The notes under the pieces are model-generated. The model had not been told where the DNA came from. It did no database searches and worked only from the letters and a program-made list of their open reading frames with translations. Positions 43,164 to 52,323 of a DNA stretch of 64,000 nt are shown here, piece after piece. Position 1 is the first letter of the stretch. The number at the start of each line of letters is the position of its first letter. This DNA comes from Neisseriaceae bacterium (GTDB taxonomy: Bacteria; Pseudomonadota; Gammaproteobacteria; Burkholderiales; Chromobacteriaceae), in contig JAIYAC010000010.1 of the NCBI GenBank assembly GCA_027489245.1, positions 248,001 through 312,000 on the forward strand, written 5' to 3'. The position numbers and the translations under genes are program-made.

Positions 43164-44663
43164 ATGGATCAGAACCTGGTACCCGTGCTGGACGAGGTGA
43201 ATGCCTTCCTGCGCAAGGAGCATGGGCTGTTGGTGGATGGGGCATCGATTGCCGCTGCGGCAGGTGGCCGTATCGAGGTACGCAACCCGGCAACCGGGCA
43301 GGTCATTGCCAGCGTGGCTGATGCCGATGCTGCCGATGTGGATGCCGTGGTGGCCAGTGCCCATCGCGCCTTTACCTCTGGTGCCTGGTCGGGCCTGCGT
43401 CCTGCCGACCGCGAACGTATCCTGCTCAAGCTGGCCGATGTGCTGGAAGCGCACGCCGAAGAGCTGGCGCAGCTGGAAACCCTGAACCAGGGCAAGTCCA
43501 TTCATATCTCCCGCGCCATCGAGGTAGGGGCCGCCATCGAATACGTACGTTACATGGCCGGTTGGGCGACCAAGATCACCGGCGAAACCATGGACGTGTC
43601 GATTCCAGTGCCGCAGGGTGCCCGTTACACCGCCTACACCCGCCGTGAGCCGGTGGGCGTGGTGGCCGGCATCGTGCCGTGGAATTTCCCGCTGATGATT
43701 GCCATCTGGAAGCTGATTCCCGCCCTGGCCGCTGGCTGCACCATCGTGTTGAAACCTTCCACAGAAACCCCGCTGACCGCCTTGCGCCTGGGGGAGCTGG
43801 CGCTGGAAGCTGGCATTCCGCCAGGTGTGGTCAACGTGTTGACCGGTCGGGGCAGCCGTGCAGGTCAGGCACTGGCTAGCCACCCGCTGGTGAGCAAAGT
43901 GACCTTTACCGGCTCCACGGAAGTCGGCAAGACCGTCGGCCATGCCGCACTGGACAACATGGCGCGCTTCTCGCTGGAGCTGGGTGGCAAGAACCCGATG
44001 CTGGTATTTGGCGATGTGGATGTGGACAAAGCCATCCAGGGCGCAATGATGGGCGGCTTCCTCAATCAGGGGCAGGTCTGTGCTGCTGCCTCGCGCATTT
44101 ACATCCACCGCAGCAAGTTTGACCAGGTAGTGGAAGGGTTGGCCGCCGCCGCCAGCGGCATGACTATCGGTGCCGGTATGGACCTGAATGCCCAGATCAA
44201 CCCGCTGGTATCCGCCCGCCAGCAACAGTCGGTGTGCCGCTACATCGATATTGCCCGCGCAGAAGGGGCGCGGGTACTGTCCGGTGGCCAGGCTGCCGAC
44301 CTGCCCGGTTACTTCGTGCAGCCGACCGTGCTGAGCAACGTCGATCACCGCAGTACCGTGGTGCGCGAGGAAATCTTCGGGCCGGTACTGGTTGCCATGC
44401 CGTTCGACAGCATGGAAGAAGCCGTACATCTGGCCAACGACACGCCTTATGGCCTGGCCGCAAGCGTCTGGAGCAATGACCTGTCGCTGGTGATGAACGT
44501 GGTGCCAAAAATCCAGGCCGGTACTGTCTGGGTCAACAGCCACATTCCGCTGGACCCGAATATGCCGTTCGGTGGCCACAAACAGTCCGGAGTTGGCCGC
44601 GAATTCGGCCGTGCCGCGCTGGAGAGCTTTACCGAGCTCAAGTCGGTGTGCATCGCCCACTAA
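43164..44663 (+). CDS. feaB: Phenylacetaldehyde-type dehydrogenase (NAD+)
   Basis: 499 residues from ATG 43164 after AGGAGAACGAGG; the in-frame start at 43050 is unlikely. Aldehyde dehydrogenase with catalytic Cys in NQGQVCAAASRIY and Glu in RFSLELGGKNPML. Closest in pattern to FeaB/PadA-type enzymes for (4-hydroxy)phenylacetaldehyde, which would yield (4-hydroxy)phenylacetate and feed the hpa operon. Followed by a transaminase on the same strand. A betaine- or gamma-aminobutyraldehyde-type substrate cannot be excluded. Confidence 0.8.
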   Translation: MDQNLVPVLDEVNAFLRKEHGLLVDGASIAAAAGGRIEVRNPATGQVIASVADADAADVDAVVASAHRAFTSGAWSGLRPADRERILLKLADVLEAHAEELAQLETLNQGKSIHISRAIEVGAAIEYVRYMAGWATKITGETMDVSIPVPQGARYTAYTRREPVGVVAGIVPWNFPLMIAIWKLIPALAAGCTIVLKPSTETPLTALRLGELALEAGIPPGVVNVLTGRGSRAGQALASHPLVSKVTFTGSTEVGKTVGHAALDNMARFSLELGGKNPMLVFGDVDVDKAIQGAMMGGFLNQGQVCAAASRIYIHRSKFDQVVEGLAAAASGMTIGAGMDLNAQINPLVSARQQQSVCRYIDIARAEGARVLSGGQAADLPGYFVQPTVLSNVDHRSTVVREEIFGPVLVAMPFDSMEEAVHLANDTPYGLAASVWSNDLSLVMNVVPKIQAGTVWVNSHIPLDPNMPFGGHKQSGVGREFGRAALESFTELKSVCIAH

Positions 44664-44757
44664 TCCCTGTCATTCGCTCGGCCGGCTGCCGGCCAGCCGG
44701 GCGGCATCCTACGTTTACGCCGCGACCGCCGGCCACGTTTTTTGAAGGAGTCTTGCC

Positions 44758-46089
44758 ATGTCTTACGATCAAGCCCGCTTCTGGCACCCCATGCTGCACC
44801 CCAACGAGATGCAGCGCCGCGAACCCATCCGCATCGTGCGTGGTGACGGTTGCTATGTGTACGACGACAAGGGCCACCAACTGGTAGACGGTGTTGCCGG
44901 CCTGTGGAACGTGAACGTTGGCCACAACCGCCCGGAGATCAAGCAAGCCATCGTTAACCAGCTCGATGAGCTGGAGTACTTCCAGCTGTTCGACGGCATC
45001 AGCCACCCGCGCGCCGAAGAGCTGTCTGCCACCATCATCGATATGCTGAAGCCGGAAGGCATGGCCCGTGTGGCTTTCAGTAGTGGGGGCTCCGATGCCG
45101 TAGAAACCGCACTGAAGCTGGCTCGCCAGTACTGGCGCGTGAAAGGCCAACCGGACCGCACCAAGTTCATCTCGCTGAAGCAGGGCTACCACGGTACCCA
45201 TTTCGGTGGTGCCTCCGTAAACGGCAACACCGTTTTCCGCCGCAATTACGAGCCGATGCTGCCGGGCTGCTTCCATGTGGAAACGCCGTGGACCTACCGC
45301 AACCCGTTTACCGAAGACCCGCAAGAGCTGGCTGAAATCTGTGCCCAGATGCTGGAGCGCGAAATCCTGTTCCAGAGCCCGGATACGGTTGCTGCTTTCA
45401 TCGCCGAGCCGATCCAGGGCGCCGGTGGCGTGATTGTGCCGCCGGCCACCTACTGGCCGCTGATCCGCCAGGTGTGTGACAAATACGGCGTGTTGCTGAT
45501 TGCGGATGAAATCGTTACCGGCTTTGGCCGCTCCGGCTCCATGTTCGGCAGCCGCCTGTGGGGCGTCGCACCGGACATCATGTGTCTGGCCAAGGGCATT
45601 TCCTCCGGCTACGTGCCGCTGGGTGCCACCGTGGTCAACCAGCGTGTGGCCGACGCCTTTGCTGCCAATGCCGATTTTGGCGGCGCCATCATGCACGGTT
45701 ACACCTACTCCGGCCATCCGGTTGCCTGCGCGGCCGCCATCGCCAACCTGAAGATCGTGCGCGACGAGAACCTGCCGGGCAACGCCGCTGCACAAGGTGA
45801 GTACCTGCTGGCCAAGCTGAAACCGTTTGTCGACAAGTACGCAGCGGTGGGCGAAGTGCGTGGCAAAGGCCTGATGGTGGCGCTGGATCTGGTGGTGGAC
45901 AAAGCCACCCGCGAGCCGGTAGACCCGATGGGTGGCTACGCCAACCGCGTGGCAGAAATCGCCCGCGAAAACGGTGTGCTGGTGCGCCCGGTGGGTACCA
46001 AGATCATCCTGTCGCCGCCGCTGGTCATCCAGCAGCCCCAGCTGGACGCCATCGTCTCGGCACTGGATGCCGGTTTCGCCGGCGCCTGA
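44758..46089 (+). CDS. Class III (omega) aminotransferase
   Basis: 443 residues after AAGGAG. PLP-enzyme motifs: DGVAGLWNVNVGHNRPEI, FSSGGSDAVETALKLAR, LLIADEIVTGFGRSGSMFG, and the PLP-binding Lys in CLAKGISSGYVPLGA. It probably converts a primary amine to an aldehyde with pyruvate or another acceptor. Co-directional with the aldehyde dehydrogenase (95-base gap), so amine to aldehyde to acid is a logical path. The exact amine (tyramine, phenylethylamine, putrescine) is unknown. Confidence 0.85.
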   Translation: MSYDQARFWHPMLHPNEMQRREPIRIVRGDGCYVYDDKGHQLVDGVAGLWNVNVGHNRPEIKQAIVNQLDELEYFQLFDGISHPRAEELSATIIDMLKPEGMARVAFSSGGSDAVETALKLARQYWRVKGQPDRTKFISLKQGYHGTHFGGASVNGNTVFRRNYEPMLPGCFHVETPWTYRNPFTEDPQELAEICAQMLEREILFQSPDTVAAFIAEPIQGAGGVIVPPATYWPLIRQVCDKYGVLLIADEIVTGFGRSGSMFGSRLWGVAPDIMCLAKGISSGYVPLGATVVNQRVADAFAANADFGGAIMHGYTYSGHPVACAAAIANLKIVRDENLPGNAAAQGEYLLAKLKPFVDKYAAVGEVRGKGLMVALDLVVDKATREPVDPMGGYANRVAEIARENGVLVRPVGTKIILSPPLVIQQPQLDAIVSALDAGFAGA

Positions 46090-46125
46090 TCGCGCAACGC
46101 CGCACTGCCTGACGGAGCCGTGACC

Positions 46126-46836
46126 ATGACCTCTACCGTTTCTGCCGTCGTGGCCCACTATGCCCGTTGTAGCATGAGCAGCCTCACCGGCCTGGTGCCG
46201 GTGAGTGCGTGTGCTTTTTACCAGGTGGATGCCTGCCAGCAGCCACGTCACTACCTGCTGCAGGGCATGCCGGGTGGCACCCATCAGCACTATCTCGCGC
46301 ATTACCAGCAGCATGACCCGCTGTTGCCGGTACGCTTTGGCCCCGATACCACGGTGATGCCGGTCAGCGAAGCGTTGCCGGCTGGCCGTCTGCAGCAGTC
46401 GCATTACGGCCGCTTCATGGCGCGGCACGGTATGCACGATGTGGTGGAGCTGTTCATCCGGCGTGGCGGGCGCGTGGTGGCGGGGTTTTCCCTGATCCGC
46501 GACGAAGCGCTGGGCAGCTTTACCGGGCAGGAAGTGCTGACCTTGCAGCATCTGCACGGTTTGCTGGAGCTGGCCGCCGGCAGCCACCTGCCTCTGGCCG
46601 ATCCGTTACTGGCCAGTGAGGTTGCCTTGACCTCCAGGGAGCAAGATGTGGCACTGCTGTTGCGTGATGGTGCCAGTAACAAAACCATTGCCCGCTTGCT
46701 GGACATGGGCGTGCCTACGGTGAAGACCCACCTGCAGCACCTCTACCGCAAGTTTGGCGTAAACAACCGTACTGCCCTGACACGCTGCCTGTTTGAGCGG
46801 CTGCCGGACAGTATGGCGCCCGGCCTGGTCATCTAG
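46126..46836 (+). CDS. LuxR-family transcriptional regulator
   Basis: 236 residues from ATG 46126 (GGAG nine bases before; a GTG at 46120 is too close). The C-terminal HTH (VALTSREQDVALLLRDGASN, KTIARLLDMGVPTVKTHLQH) is typical. The N-terminus has no autoinducer or receiver motif and is probably a small-ligand sensor. Located between the transaminase and the permease, it may control them. Confidence 0.85.
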   Translation: MTSTVSAVVAHYARCSMSSLTGLVPVSACAFYQVDACQQPRHYLLQGMPGGTHQHYLAHYQQHDPLLPVRFGPDTTVMPVSEALPAGRLQQSHYGRFMARHGMHDVVELFIRRGGRVVAGFSLIRDEALGSFTGQEVLTLQHLHGLLELAAGSHLPLADPLLASEVALTSREQDVALLLRDGASNKTIARLLDMGVPTVKTHLQHLYRKFGVNNRTALTRCLFERLPDSMAPGLVI

Positions 46837-46921
46837 ACTGGACCTAGTGACAACCGGCCCCGCGACAAAACCCAATACAGGGTGCCGGCTACAAAGCGAG
46901 AACATCAAAGGAGTCACAACA

Positions 46922-48433
46922 ATGAGCATTCAGCAGAAACTGAGTCGCTACCTCGATCAGGGGGTGGTGGGCTTTCCGGTGGCACTGGCCAGTTCGGTCG
47001 GCGTCATCATGGCCAGTCCGGTGATCCTGACCGCAACCAGCGGTTTTGGCATCGGTGGCAGCACCTTTGCCCTGGCCATGGTGATTGCCTGGGTGATGAT
47101 GCAGGCGCAGGCCACTACCTTTTCAGAAGCAGCTTCCATGTTGCCGACTTCGGGTGCGGTATACGACTATATCTCCTGTGGCATGGGTCGTTTTTTTGCC
47201 ATTACCGGCACCATTTCGGCCTATTTACTGGTACATGTGTTTGCCGGTACGGCCGAGACCATTCTTTCCGGGGTCATGGCGCTGGTGAATTTCGAGCACC
47301 TGAACACCATGATGGAAAGCAGTGGATATTCATGGCTGGTGGGGGTAGGGCTGGTGATCTTGTTTGGCGTGCTTAATTCACTAGGAATCACCATCTTCGG
47401 CAAGGCCGAAATCATCCTGACCTTCGTGATGTGGGCCACGCTGACTATCTTCGGTGTCATCGGCCTGATGAAAGCGCCAGCGGTGCATTTTGACGGCTGG
47501 TTCGGCAGCCCGCTGGACCTGTCTGACCCCACTGGTGTGCTGAGTCTGATCGGCATGGCCATGTTCATGTTTGTCGGTTTCGAGCTGGTGACACCGCTGG
47601 CGCCAGAGCTGAAACGTGCCAGCCGCAATATTCCGCTGGCCGCCAAGCTGGGTCTGACCGGCGTGGCCAGCACCATGTTCTTGTATGGTGCTGCCATGGT
47701 GCATCAGGTGGCCAACGTGCCGATGGACCCGAATAACCCGCAAGGCCCGCACCTGCTGGATACCCCGATGGCCATTCCGGCGTTTGCCGAGCAAGTCATG
47801 GGCCCGTTCGGCAAGATCTGGCTGGGTATCGGCTTACTGTTTGCCGGTGCCGCCACCATCAACACGCTGATCGCCGCCTTGCCGCGCATCTTGTACGGCA
47901 TGGCGCTAGATGGTGCCTTGCCGCGTGCCTTCACCTACCTGCATCCGCGCTTCAAGACCCCGCTCGTGGGCATTCTGGTGGCAGTCATCATCCCGTGTGC
48001 CCACGCCTGGTACATCCAGGGCAACCTGGACCGCATTATGCCGTTGGTACTTGCTGCCGTATGTGCCTGGGGTGTGGCCTATCTACTGGTGAACATCTCG
48101 GTGGTGATGTTGCGTATCCGCCGTCCGGACTTCCCGCGCGCCTACCGTTCGCCATGGTTCCCGTTGCCGCAAATCGTGTCCAGTGTCGGCATCATCATCG
48201 CCATCTGGTTCATTACCCCGCCAGGTATGGATAGCCGCGACATTTACGTACCCTTTGGTGTGATGCTGGGTCTGACGGCGCTATACGCCCTGGTGTGGAC
48301 CGTGTTTGTGCAGAAGGTTAACCCTTTCCGCCCGGTAGAAATCGAAGTCTTGCTGGAAGAAGAGTTCGGCAAGGCGGCCGGCCATGAGTCGCTGATTGAT
48401 GAGGAAATGAAGCGTGTGGCCTCGCTGGGCTGA
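46922..48433 (+). CDS. APC-family amino acid or amine permease
   Basis: 503 residues, start ATG 46922 after AAAGGAG. About 12 membrane helices, with the APC signature around ASPVILTATSGFGIGGSTFA and VGFELVTPLAPELKRASRNI. It imports an amino acid or amine, likely the substrate of the nearby transaminase. Followed directly by a DUF3156-like gene that overlaps its end by 20 bases. Confidence 0.87.
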   Translation: MSIQQKLSRYLDQGVVGFPVALASSVGVIMASPVILTATSGFGIGGSTFALAMVIAWVMMQAQATTFSEAASMLPTSGAVYDYISCGMGRFFAITGTISAYLLVHVFAGTAETILSGVMALVNFEHLNTMMESSGYSWLVGVGLVILFGVLNSLGITIFGKAEIILTFVMWATLTIFGVIGLMKAPAVHFDGWFGSPLDLSDPTGVLSLIGMAMFMFVGFELVTPLAPELKRASRNIPLAAKLGLTGVASTMFLYGAAMVHQVANVPMDPNNPQGPHLLDTPMAIPAFAEQVMGPFGKIWLGIGLLFAGAATINTLIAALPRILYGMALDGALPRAFTYLHPRFKTPLVGILVAVIIPCAHAWYIQGNLDRIMPLVLAAVCAWGVAYLLVNISVVMLRIRRPDFPRAYRSPWFPLPQIVSSVGIIIAIWFITPPGMDSRDIYVPFGVMLGLTALYALVWTVFVQKVNPFRPVEIEVLLEEEFGKAAGHESLIDEEMKRVASLG

Positions 48434-49010
48434 GCGCTGGCGCCGCCCGCGCCTGCCTCGTGCATACCGCGCCGGGGCCACGCTGGCCAGGCTGCAGCCG
48501 GAGCTGGCGTTGGCGGGGGCGGTGTGTACGACGCAGGACGACAGCCTGATGACGTGTACGGTGGGCGACGGCCTGCATTTCACGGTGCAGGAGCGTGTTG
48601 AATCGATGTTTCTGGCCCACACCGTGTGCTGCGAGTTTCGGCTGCAGGTGCCGTTGGCGCCCGCGCTGGCGGCGTTGCCGCCGGCACGGATGGTGATCCG
48701 GCATACCGGGATGTTGCGGCGGCAGGGCATTGCCTGCACCGTTGAAGGCAGCCGGGATGAGGCGTTGCTGGCCATGGCCCGTCGCCTGGAAACCGACCCG
48801 CTGGTGATTCGAGCCTTGCTGCCGCTGGATTTCCGCCGCTGTGAGCTCTATCTGGCGGACGGGTGCTGGCAACTGCGTATCGAGCACTTTGGCGCCAGCG
48901 AGCTGGTGACCACGCTGCCACCGATGCGCCGTTACATTCGGCTGGTCAGCGAGCAGCGCACTGCCATGCTGCGCAGTCTGCTGGTGTGCCAGACACTGTT
49001 GGCTGCATAA
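48414..49010 (+). CDS. DUF3156-like protein
   Basis: 198 residues from GTG 48414, overlapping the permease. No membrane segment. The shape (LYLADGCWQLRIEHFGASEL, MRRYIRLVSEQRTAMLRSLL) matches a small family often found beside amino-acid permeases, to my memory DUF3156. Function unknown. The true start might be a few codons further in. Confidence 0.6.
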   Translation: MWPRWAERWRRPRLPRAYRAGATLARLQPELALAGAVCTTQDDSLMTCTVGDGLHFTVQERVESMFLAHTVCCEFRLQVPLAPALAALPPARMVIRHTGMLRRQGIACTVEGSRDEALLAMARRLETDPLVIRALLPLDFRRCELYLADGCWQLRIEHFGASELVTTLPPMRRYIRLVSEQRTAMLRSLLVCQTLLAA

Positions 49011-49022
49011 ACTTTTATCCGG

Positions 49023-49057
49023 CAAAGCACAAGGGCGCCTATGGCGCCCTTGTGCTT
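49023..49057. terminator. Strong bidirectional terminator
   Basis: Near-perfect hairpin: AAAGCACAAGGGCGCC, loop, GGCGCCCTTGTGCTTT. It stands between convergent DUF3156-like and hpaR genes. Confidence 0.8.
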
Positions 49058-49075
49058 TGTAACGTATCGGCCCAG

Positions 49076-49561
49076 CTACGCGTCGGGTTCGCTCTCGCCG
49101 TTACTGCTGGCAGTCTCGCTGGCCTGGCTCGGTGTCGGAAGCTGCTCCAGCTCGGCCAGCAGTTGCAGCAGCTGACTCAGCTTGGCCTCGCCAAAGTGCT
49201 GCTCGATTTGCTGGTAGCAGGCGGCAGATAGTGGCGAAATCTGGTGCGTCAGCGCCCGGCCGCTGTCGGATAGCGACACGATCAGGCGACGGCTGTCGGT
49301 TTTGTCTTTACGGCGATGAATCAACCCGGCCTTTTCCATACGTACCAGAATGCCGGTGAGGCTGGGCGACAGGATGCAGGCCAGGTCTGCCACCATGCCG
49401 GCTTCCATTTCACCACGGTCGTCCAGCAGACGCATGATGCGCCACTGTTGTTCGGTCAGGCCAAAGCCGTTCAAGAGTGGCCGGAAGTATGCCATGACGG
49501 CCTCGCGGGCGCGCAACAGGTGCTGGGGGAGACGGTGCTGGTGCGGGAGATGCTGGTCCAT
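49076..49561 (-). CDS. hpaR: MarR-family repressor HpaR
   Basis: 161 residues. MarR winged helix: LTEQQWRIMRLLDDRGEMEA, ILSPSLTGILVRMEKAGLIH, RRKDKTDSRRLIVSLSDSG. The N-terminus LLRAREAVMAYFRPLL matches HpaR, repressor of homoprotocatechuate degradation. It lies about 11 kb from the hpa operon rather than next to it. An AT-rich site AACATCTTAACATTT (49589-49603) just upstream resembles the operator at 38165, suggesting autoregulation. The start at 49561 has only a weak ribosome binding site. Divergent from an SDR gene. Confidence 0.85.
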   Translation of the reverse strand: MDQHLPHQHRLPQHLLRAREAVMAYFRPLLNGFGLTEQQWRIMRLLDDRGEMEAGMVADLACILSPSLTGILVRMEKAGLIHRRKDKTDSRRLIVSLSDSGRALTHQISPLSAACYQQIEQHFGEAKLSQLLQLLAELEQLPTPSQASETASSNGESEPDA

Positions 49562-49693
49562 GAGGCATGGTCTGAAGTCTGAATGATGAACATCTTAACA
49601 TTTCGTATGCTGGCTGGCAGCACCTCATCCCTACGGTGGATGTGGCAGGGCCGCGGGGCACGGCAGACTGGGGTTTTCCACCAGGAGATTGCC

Positions 49694-50482
49694 ATGTCGT
49701 TTCGCAACAAGATCATCGTAATTACCGGCGCCGGTACCGGTATTGGTCAGGCGTGTGCCCGCCGTTTGGCTGCCGAGGGGGCCCGGCTGGTATTGATTGG
49801 CCGCCGTGCTGCAATGCTGGAGGCCGTGGCTGCGGAGACTGGCGGCCTGGCACTGGCTGGTGATGCCGCCAGCAGCGAGGACTGGCAGCGCATGCTGGCC
49901 AGCATCCTGCAGCATTACGGTGCGATTGACGGTTTAGTAGCCTGCGCTGGCGGTATGGGGCAGGGTGACATCTTGCAGACGGATGACGCGCAATGGCAGC
50001 AAGCGATGGCGGCCAACCTTGGCACTGCCTTTGCCAGTGCCCGAGCCTGCCTGCCAGCTTTGAAGCAACGTCGCGGCAGCATTGTGCTACTGGCATCGAT
50101 CGCCTCGCTGGCTGCAGGGCCGGGGGTGTGTGGTTACACCACCGCCAAGCATGGCCTGCTGGGGCTGATGCGGTCACTGGCGCGGGATGTCGGCCCTGAT
50201 GGTGTCCGGGTGAACGCCGTGTGTCCGGGCTGGGTACGCACACCGATGGCAGATGAGGAGATGCAGCCGTTGATGGCGCATTACGGCGATAGCCTCGATC
50301 AGGCTTACCAGCGTGTCACTGCTGATGTGCCGTTGCGGCGGCCGGCAGAAGCGCACGAGATCGCCAGCATCTGCCGCTTCCTGCTGTCGGACGAGGCGGC
50401 CATCCTGACGGGTGCCAGCATTGTGGCCGATGGCGGCGCCAGCATCGTGGATGTCCCCACGCTGGCATTTACGCGCATCTAA
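49694..50482 (+). CDS. SDR-family oxidoreductase
   Basis: 262 residues from ATG 49694 after CCAGGAG. Rossmann motif GAGTGIGQ, active-site Tyr/Lys in YTTAKHGLLG, NAVCPGWVRTPM for the substrate loop. Short-chain dehydrogenase/reductase acting with NAD(P). Substrate unknown. Convergent with another SDR at 50521. Confidence 0.85.
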   Translation: MSFRNKIIVITGAGTGIGQACARRLAAEGARLVLIGRRAAMLEAVAAETGGLALAGDAASSEDWQRMLASILQHYGAIDGLVACAGGMGQGDILQTDDAQWQQAMAANLGTAFASARACLPALKQRRGSIVLLASIASLAAGPGVCGYTTAKHGLLGLMRSLARDVGPDGVRVNAVCPGWVRTPMADEEMQPLMAHYGDSLDQAYQRVTADVPLRRPAEAHEIASICRFLLSDEAAILTGASIVADGGASIVDVPTLAFTRI

Positions 50483-50520
50483 GTCAGCCAGCCGGTAGCA
50501 AGGCTGCCGGCTGGCGTGGT

Positions 50521-51309
50521 CTACAAGCTGATGGCCGAGGATTCCGGCAAGGTAGCGCCGCCGTCCACCACGATAGTTTGTCCGGTGATGTAGTTGGCCG
50601 CACCAGATGCCAGAAACAGCATGGCCGCGGCGATATCCGTCGCCTCGCCCAGCCTGCCCAGAGGAATGGCGCGGGCGATGGTGTGATTGATTGCCTCATC
50701 CCCCAGATTGGCCATGGCCGGCGTGCGGATCATGCCCGGCTCCACCCCGTTGACGGTAATGCCGCTAGGTGCCAGCTCCAGCGCGGCGGCGCGGATGAAA
50801 CCGTTGACGCCGGCTTTGGACGCCGCGTAATGCGCCAGCCCCGGGTAGGCTACACGTGGGCCTGTGACCGATGAGGTAGCCAGAATGCGCCCGCCGGGTT
50901 TGGGTAGCCAGGGCAGAGCGGCCTGGGTTAGCCAGAATAGCGCCGACAGATTGACGGCCAAGGTCCGGGAAAGTACGGCTTCACTGATCTCGGCCAGCGG
51001 CGTCAGTGGAAAGTAGGCGGCATTGTGCAGCAGGATATCCAGCCGGCCATGCTGTTGGCCGATGGTCTGCATCATCTGCCGGATGGCGTCGGGGTCCGCC
51101 AGGTCGATGGGCCAGGCTTGTGCCCGCCCACCGTCTGCTTGCAGTTGCTGCGCGGCAGCATCGGCCTGCGCAGCCTGGCGATCGGCAATGATGACGTGGG
51201 CACCGTGGGCGGCAAAGGCGCGGCACAGCTCCAGGCCGATACCCTGTGCGCCGCCGGTGACCAGCACAATCTGCTGGTCAAAGTCGGGAACGTAAGAGGG
51301 GGTAAGCAT
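50521..51309 (-). CDS. SDR-family oxidoreductase (MoaE-like context)
   Basis: 262 residues. TGGAQGIGLE, catalytic YAASKAGVNG and NGVEPGMIRTPA are all present. With the MoaF-like gene upstream (43-base gap), the pair resembles the moaE-moaF operon of the monoamine regulon in Klebsiella, where MoaE is also a short-chain dehydrogenase. Substrate unknown. Confidence 0.82.
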   Translation of the reverse strand: MLTPSYVPDFDQQIVLVTGGAQGIGLELCRAFAAHGAHVIIADRQAAQADAAAQQLQADGGRAQAWPIDLADPDAIRQMMQTIGQQHGRLDILLHNAAYFPLTPLAEISEAVLSRTLAVNLSALFWLTQAALPWLPKPGGRILATSSVTGPRVAYPGLAHYAASKAGVNGFIRAAALELAPSGITVNGVEPGMIRTPAMANLGDEAINHTIARAIPLGRLGEATDIAAAMLFLASGAANYITGQTIVVDGGATLPESSAISL

Positions 51310-51352
51310 GAGGTCTCCGGACGGGCAGCCGCCAGCGGGCTGCCCGTATTGG

Positions 51353-52165
51353 TCAGGCTAGTGGATGGTGGGTGGTGTTCAGCACCTTGGCCTGTGCGCC
51401 GACCGCAAAGTTGGACAGCGCGCTGAAGTCACCTCCCTGGTAGCCGACAATCTTGCCATCGGTCTTGCCCTGTGCCAGGTCGATCAGCACCACGCCTAGT
51501 GTCGGCACGATTTTTTCGCACCACACGAACAGGTACAGTGCATCGGCCAGTTTCACGTAGTAGCAGCGGTCGACATCAGCCAGTCCCTGCTCCACGCCCT
51601 GCAGGCATTGCCATGCATAGAAGTGGTCATTCAGGTAGATGTGCTCGTAGCACTCCGTCTGGCTGTAGCGGTACAGGTTGCGCATGCCGATCAGCTCATT
51701 GGTGCGGTGATGCAGGTACTCGCCAGCCTGTACCGGGCGATCGATCGTACCGTGGGTGATCTCGGCTTCCACCGCCGTCAACGGCAGCCCTTGCGCCACA
51801 CGCCGGAACGGGTCGATACGGGTTGCCGCTTCGTCTGGCAGCAGGCCATCGATGCGGGTGAACAGGCTTTGGGCCAAGTCCAGTACCAGGCTGAGCGAGG
51901 CGCGGCTATTTTCTTCTGGCAGGCCATCAATCAGATAGCACAGTGGCCGCAGCGAGGTGACACGGCAGCGAGCGTGTAGCGTAACGTTGCCTTGAACCAG
52001 CTGCAGTGTGTCATGCTGGCTGAGCGAGAGTACTGCGACACGACCAGTGTTGTCGTACAACTGGAACTGCCTGCCGGCGAGGTCGTCGCATGGCGGCAAG
52101 GTGTGGTTGGCGGGGGCAAAGCCGTCGGCAAGCGCACCGACCTGGATGAATACGGGTTGATCCAT
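51353..52165 (-). CDS. MoaF-like protein of the monoamine regulon
   Basis: 270 residues from ATG 52165, six bases after GGAG. Features: DDLAGRQFQLYDNTGRVAVL near the start and the repeated C-terminal half (ALYLFVWCEKIVPTLGVVLI). This matches the MoaF family (calycin-like barrel, two repeats). Family members are found in monoamine metabolism operons, exact function not known. It precedes an SDR gene on the same strand and is probably controlled by the LysR regulator beyond. Confidence 0.7.
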   Translation of the reverse strand: MDQPVFIQVGALADGFAPANHTLPPCDDLAGRQFQLYDNTGRVAVLSLSQHDTLQLVQGNVTLHARCRVTSLRPLCYLIDGLPEENSRASLSLVLDLAQSLFTRIDGLLPDEAATRIDPFRRVAQGLPLTAVEAEITHGTIDRPVQAGEYLHHRTNELIGMRNLYRYSQTECYEHIYLNDHFYAWQCLQGVEQGLADVDRCYYVKLADALYLFVWCEKIVPTLGVVLIDLAQGKTDGKIVGYQGGDFSALSNFAVGAQAKVLNTTHHPLA

Positions 52166-52177
52166 GAGCATCTCCAT

Positions 52178-52323
52178 TACGAGGGGTCACCATCAGACAG
52201 GTGATGGTCGCAATGTAGTGAGACGCAGCTAGCGCGCGTATCAGCCAGAGGGATGAGGTCACGGGAACGTCACCTGATATCAGGTGCACCATATCTGGTA
52301 TGCCATCTACAGCAGACCAAAGC
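52178..52323. promoter_or_regulatory. Control region upstream of the MoaF-like operon
   Basis: Two inverted repeats: ACCATCA (52189-52195) with TGATGGT (52202-52208), and the perfect palindrome CACCTGATATCAGGTG (52271-52286). Candidate sites for the neighbouring LysR-type regulator. Confidence 0.5.

Noticed and set aside
43146-46587. Large minus-strand frames (504 and 649 residues)
   Set aside because: Antisense to the aldehyde dehydrogenase and transaminase, whose coding is clear.
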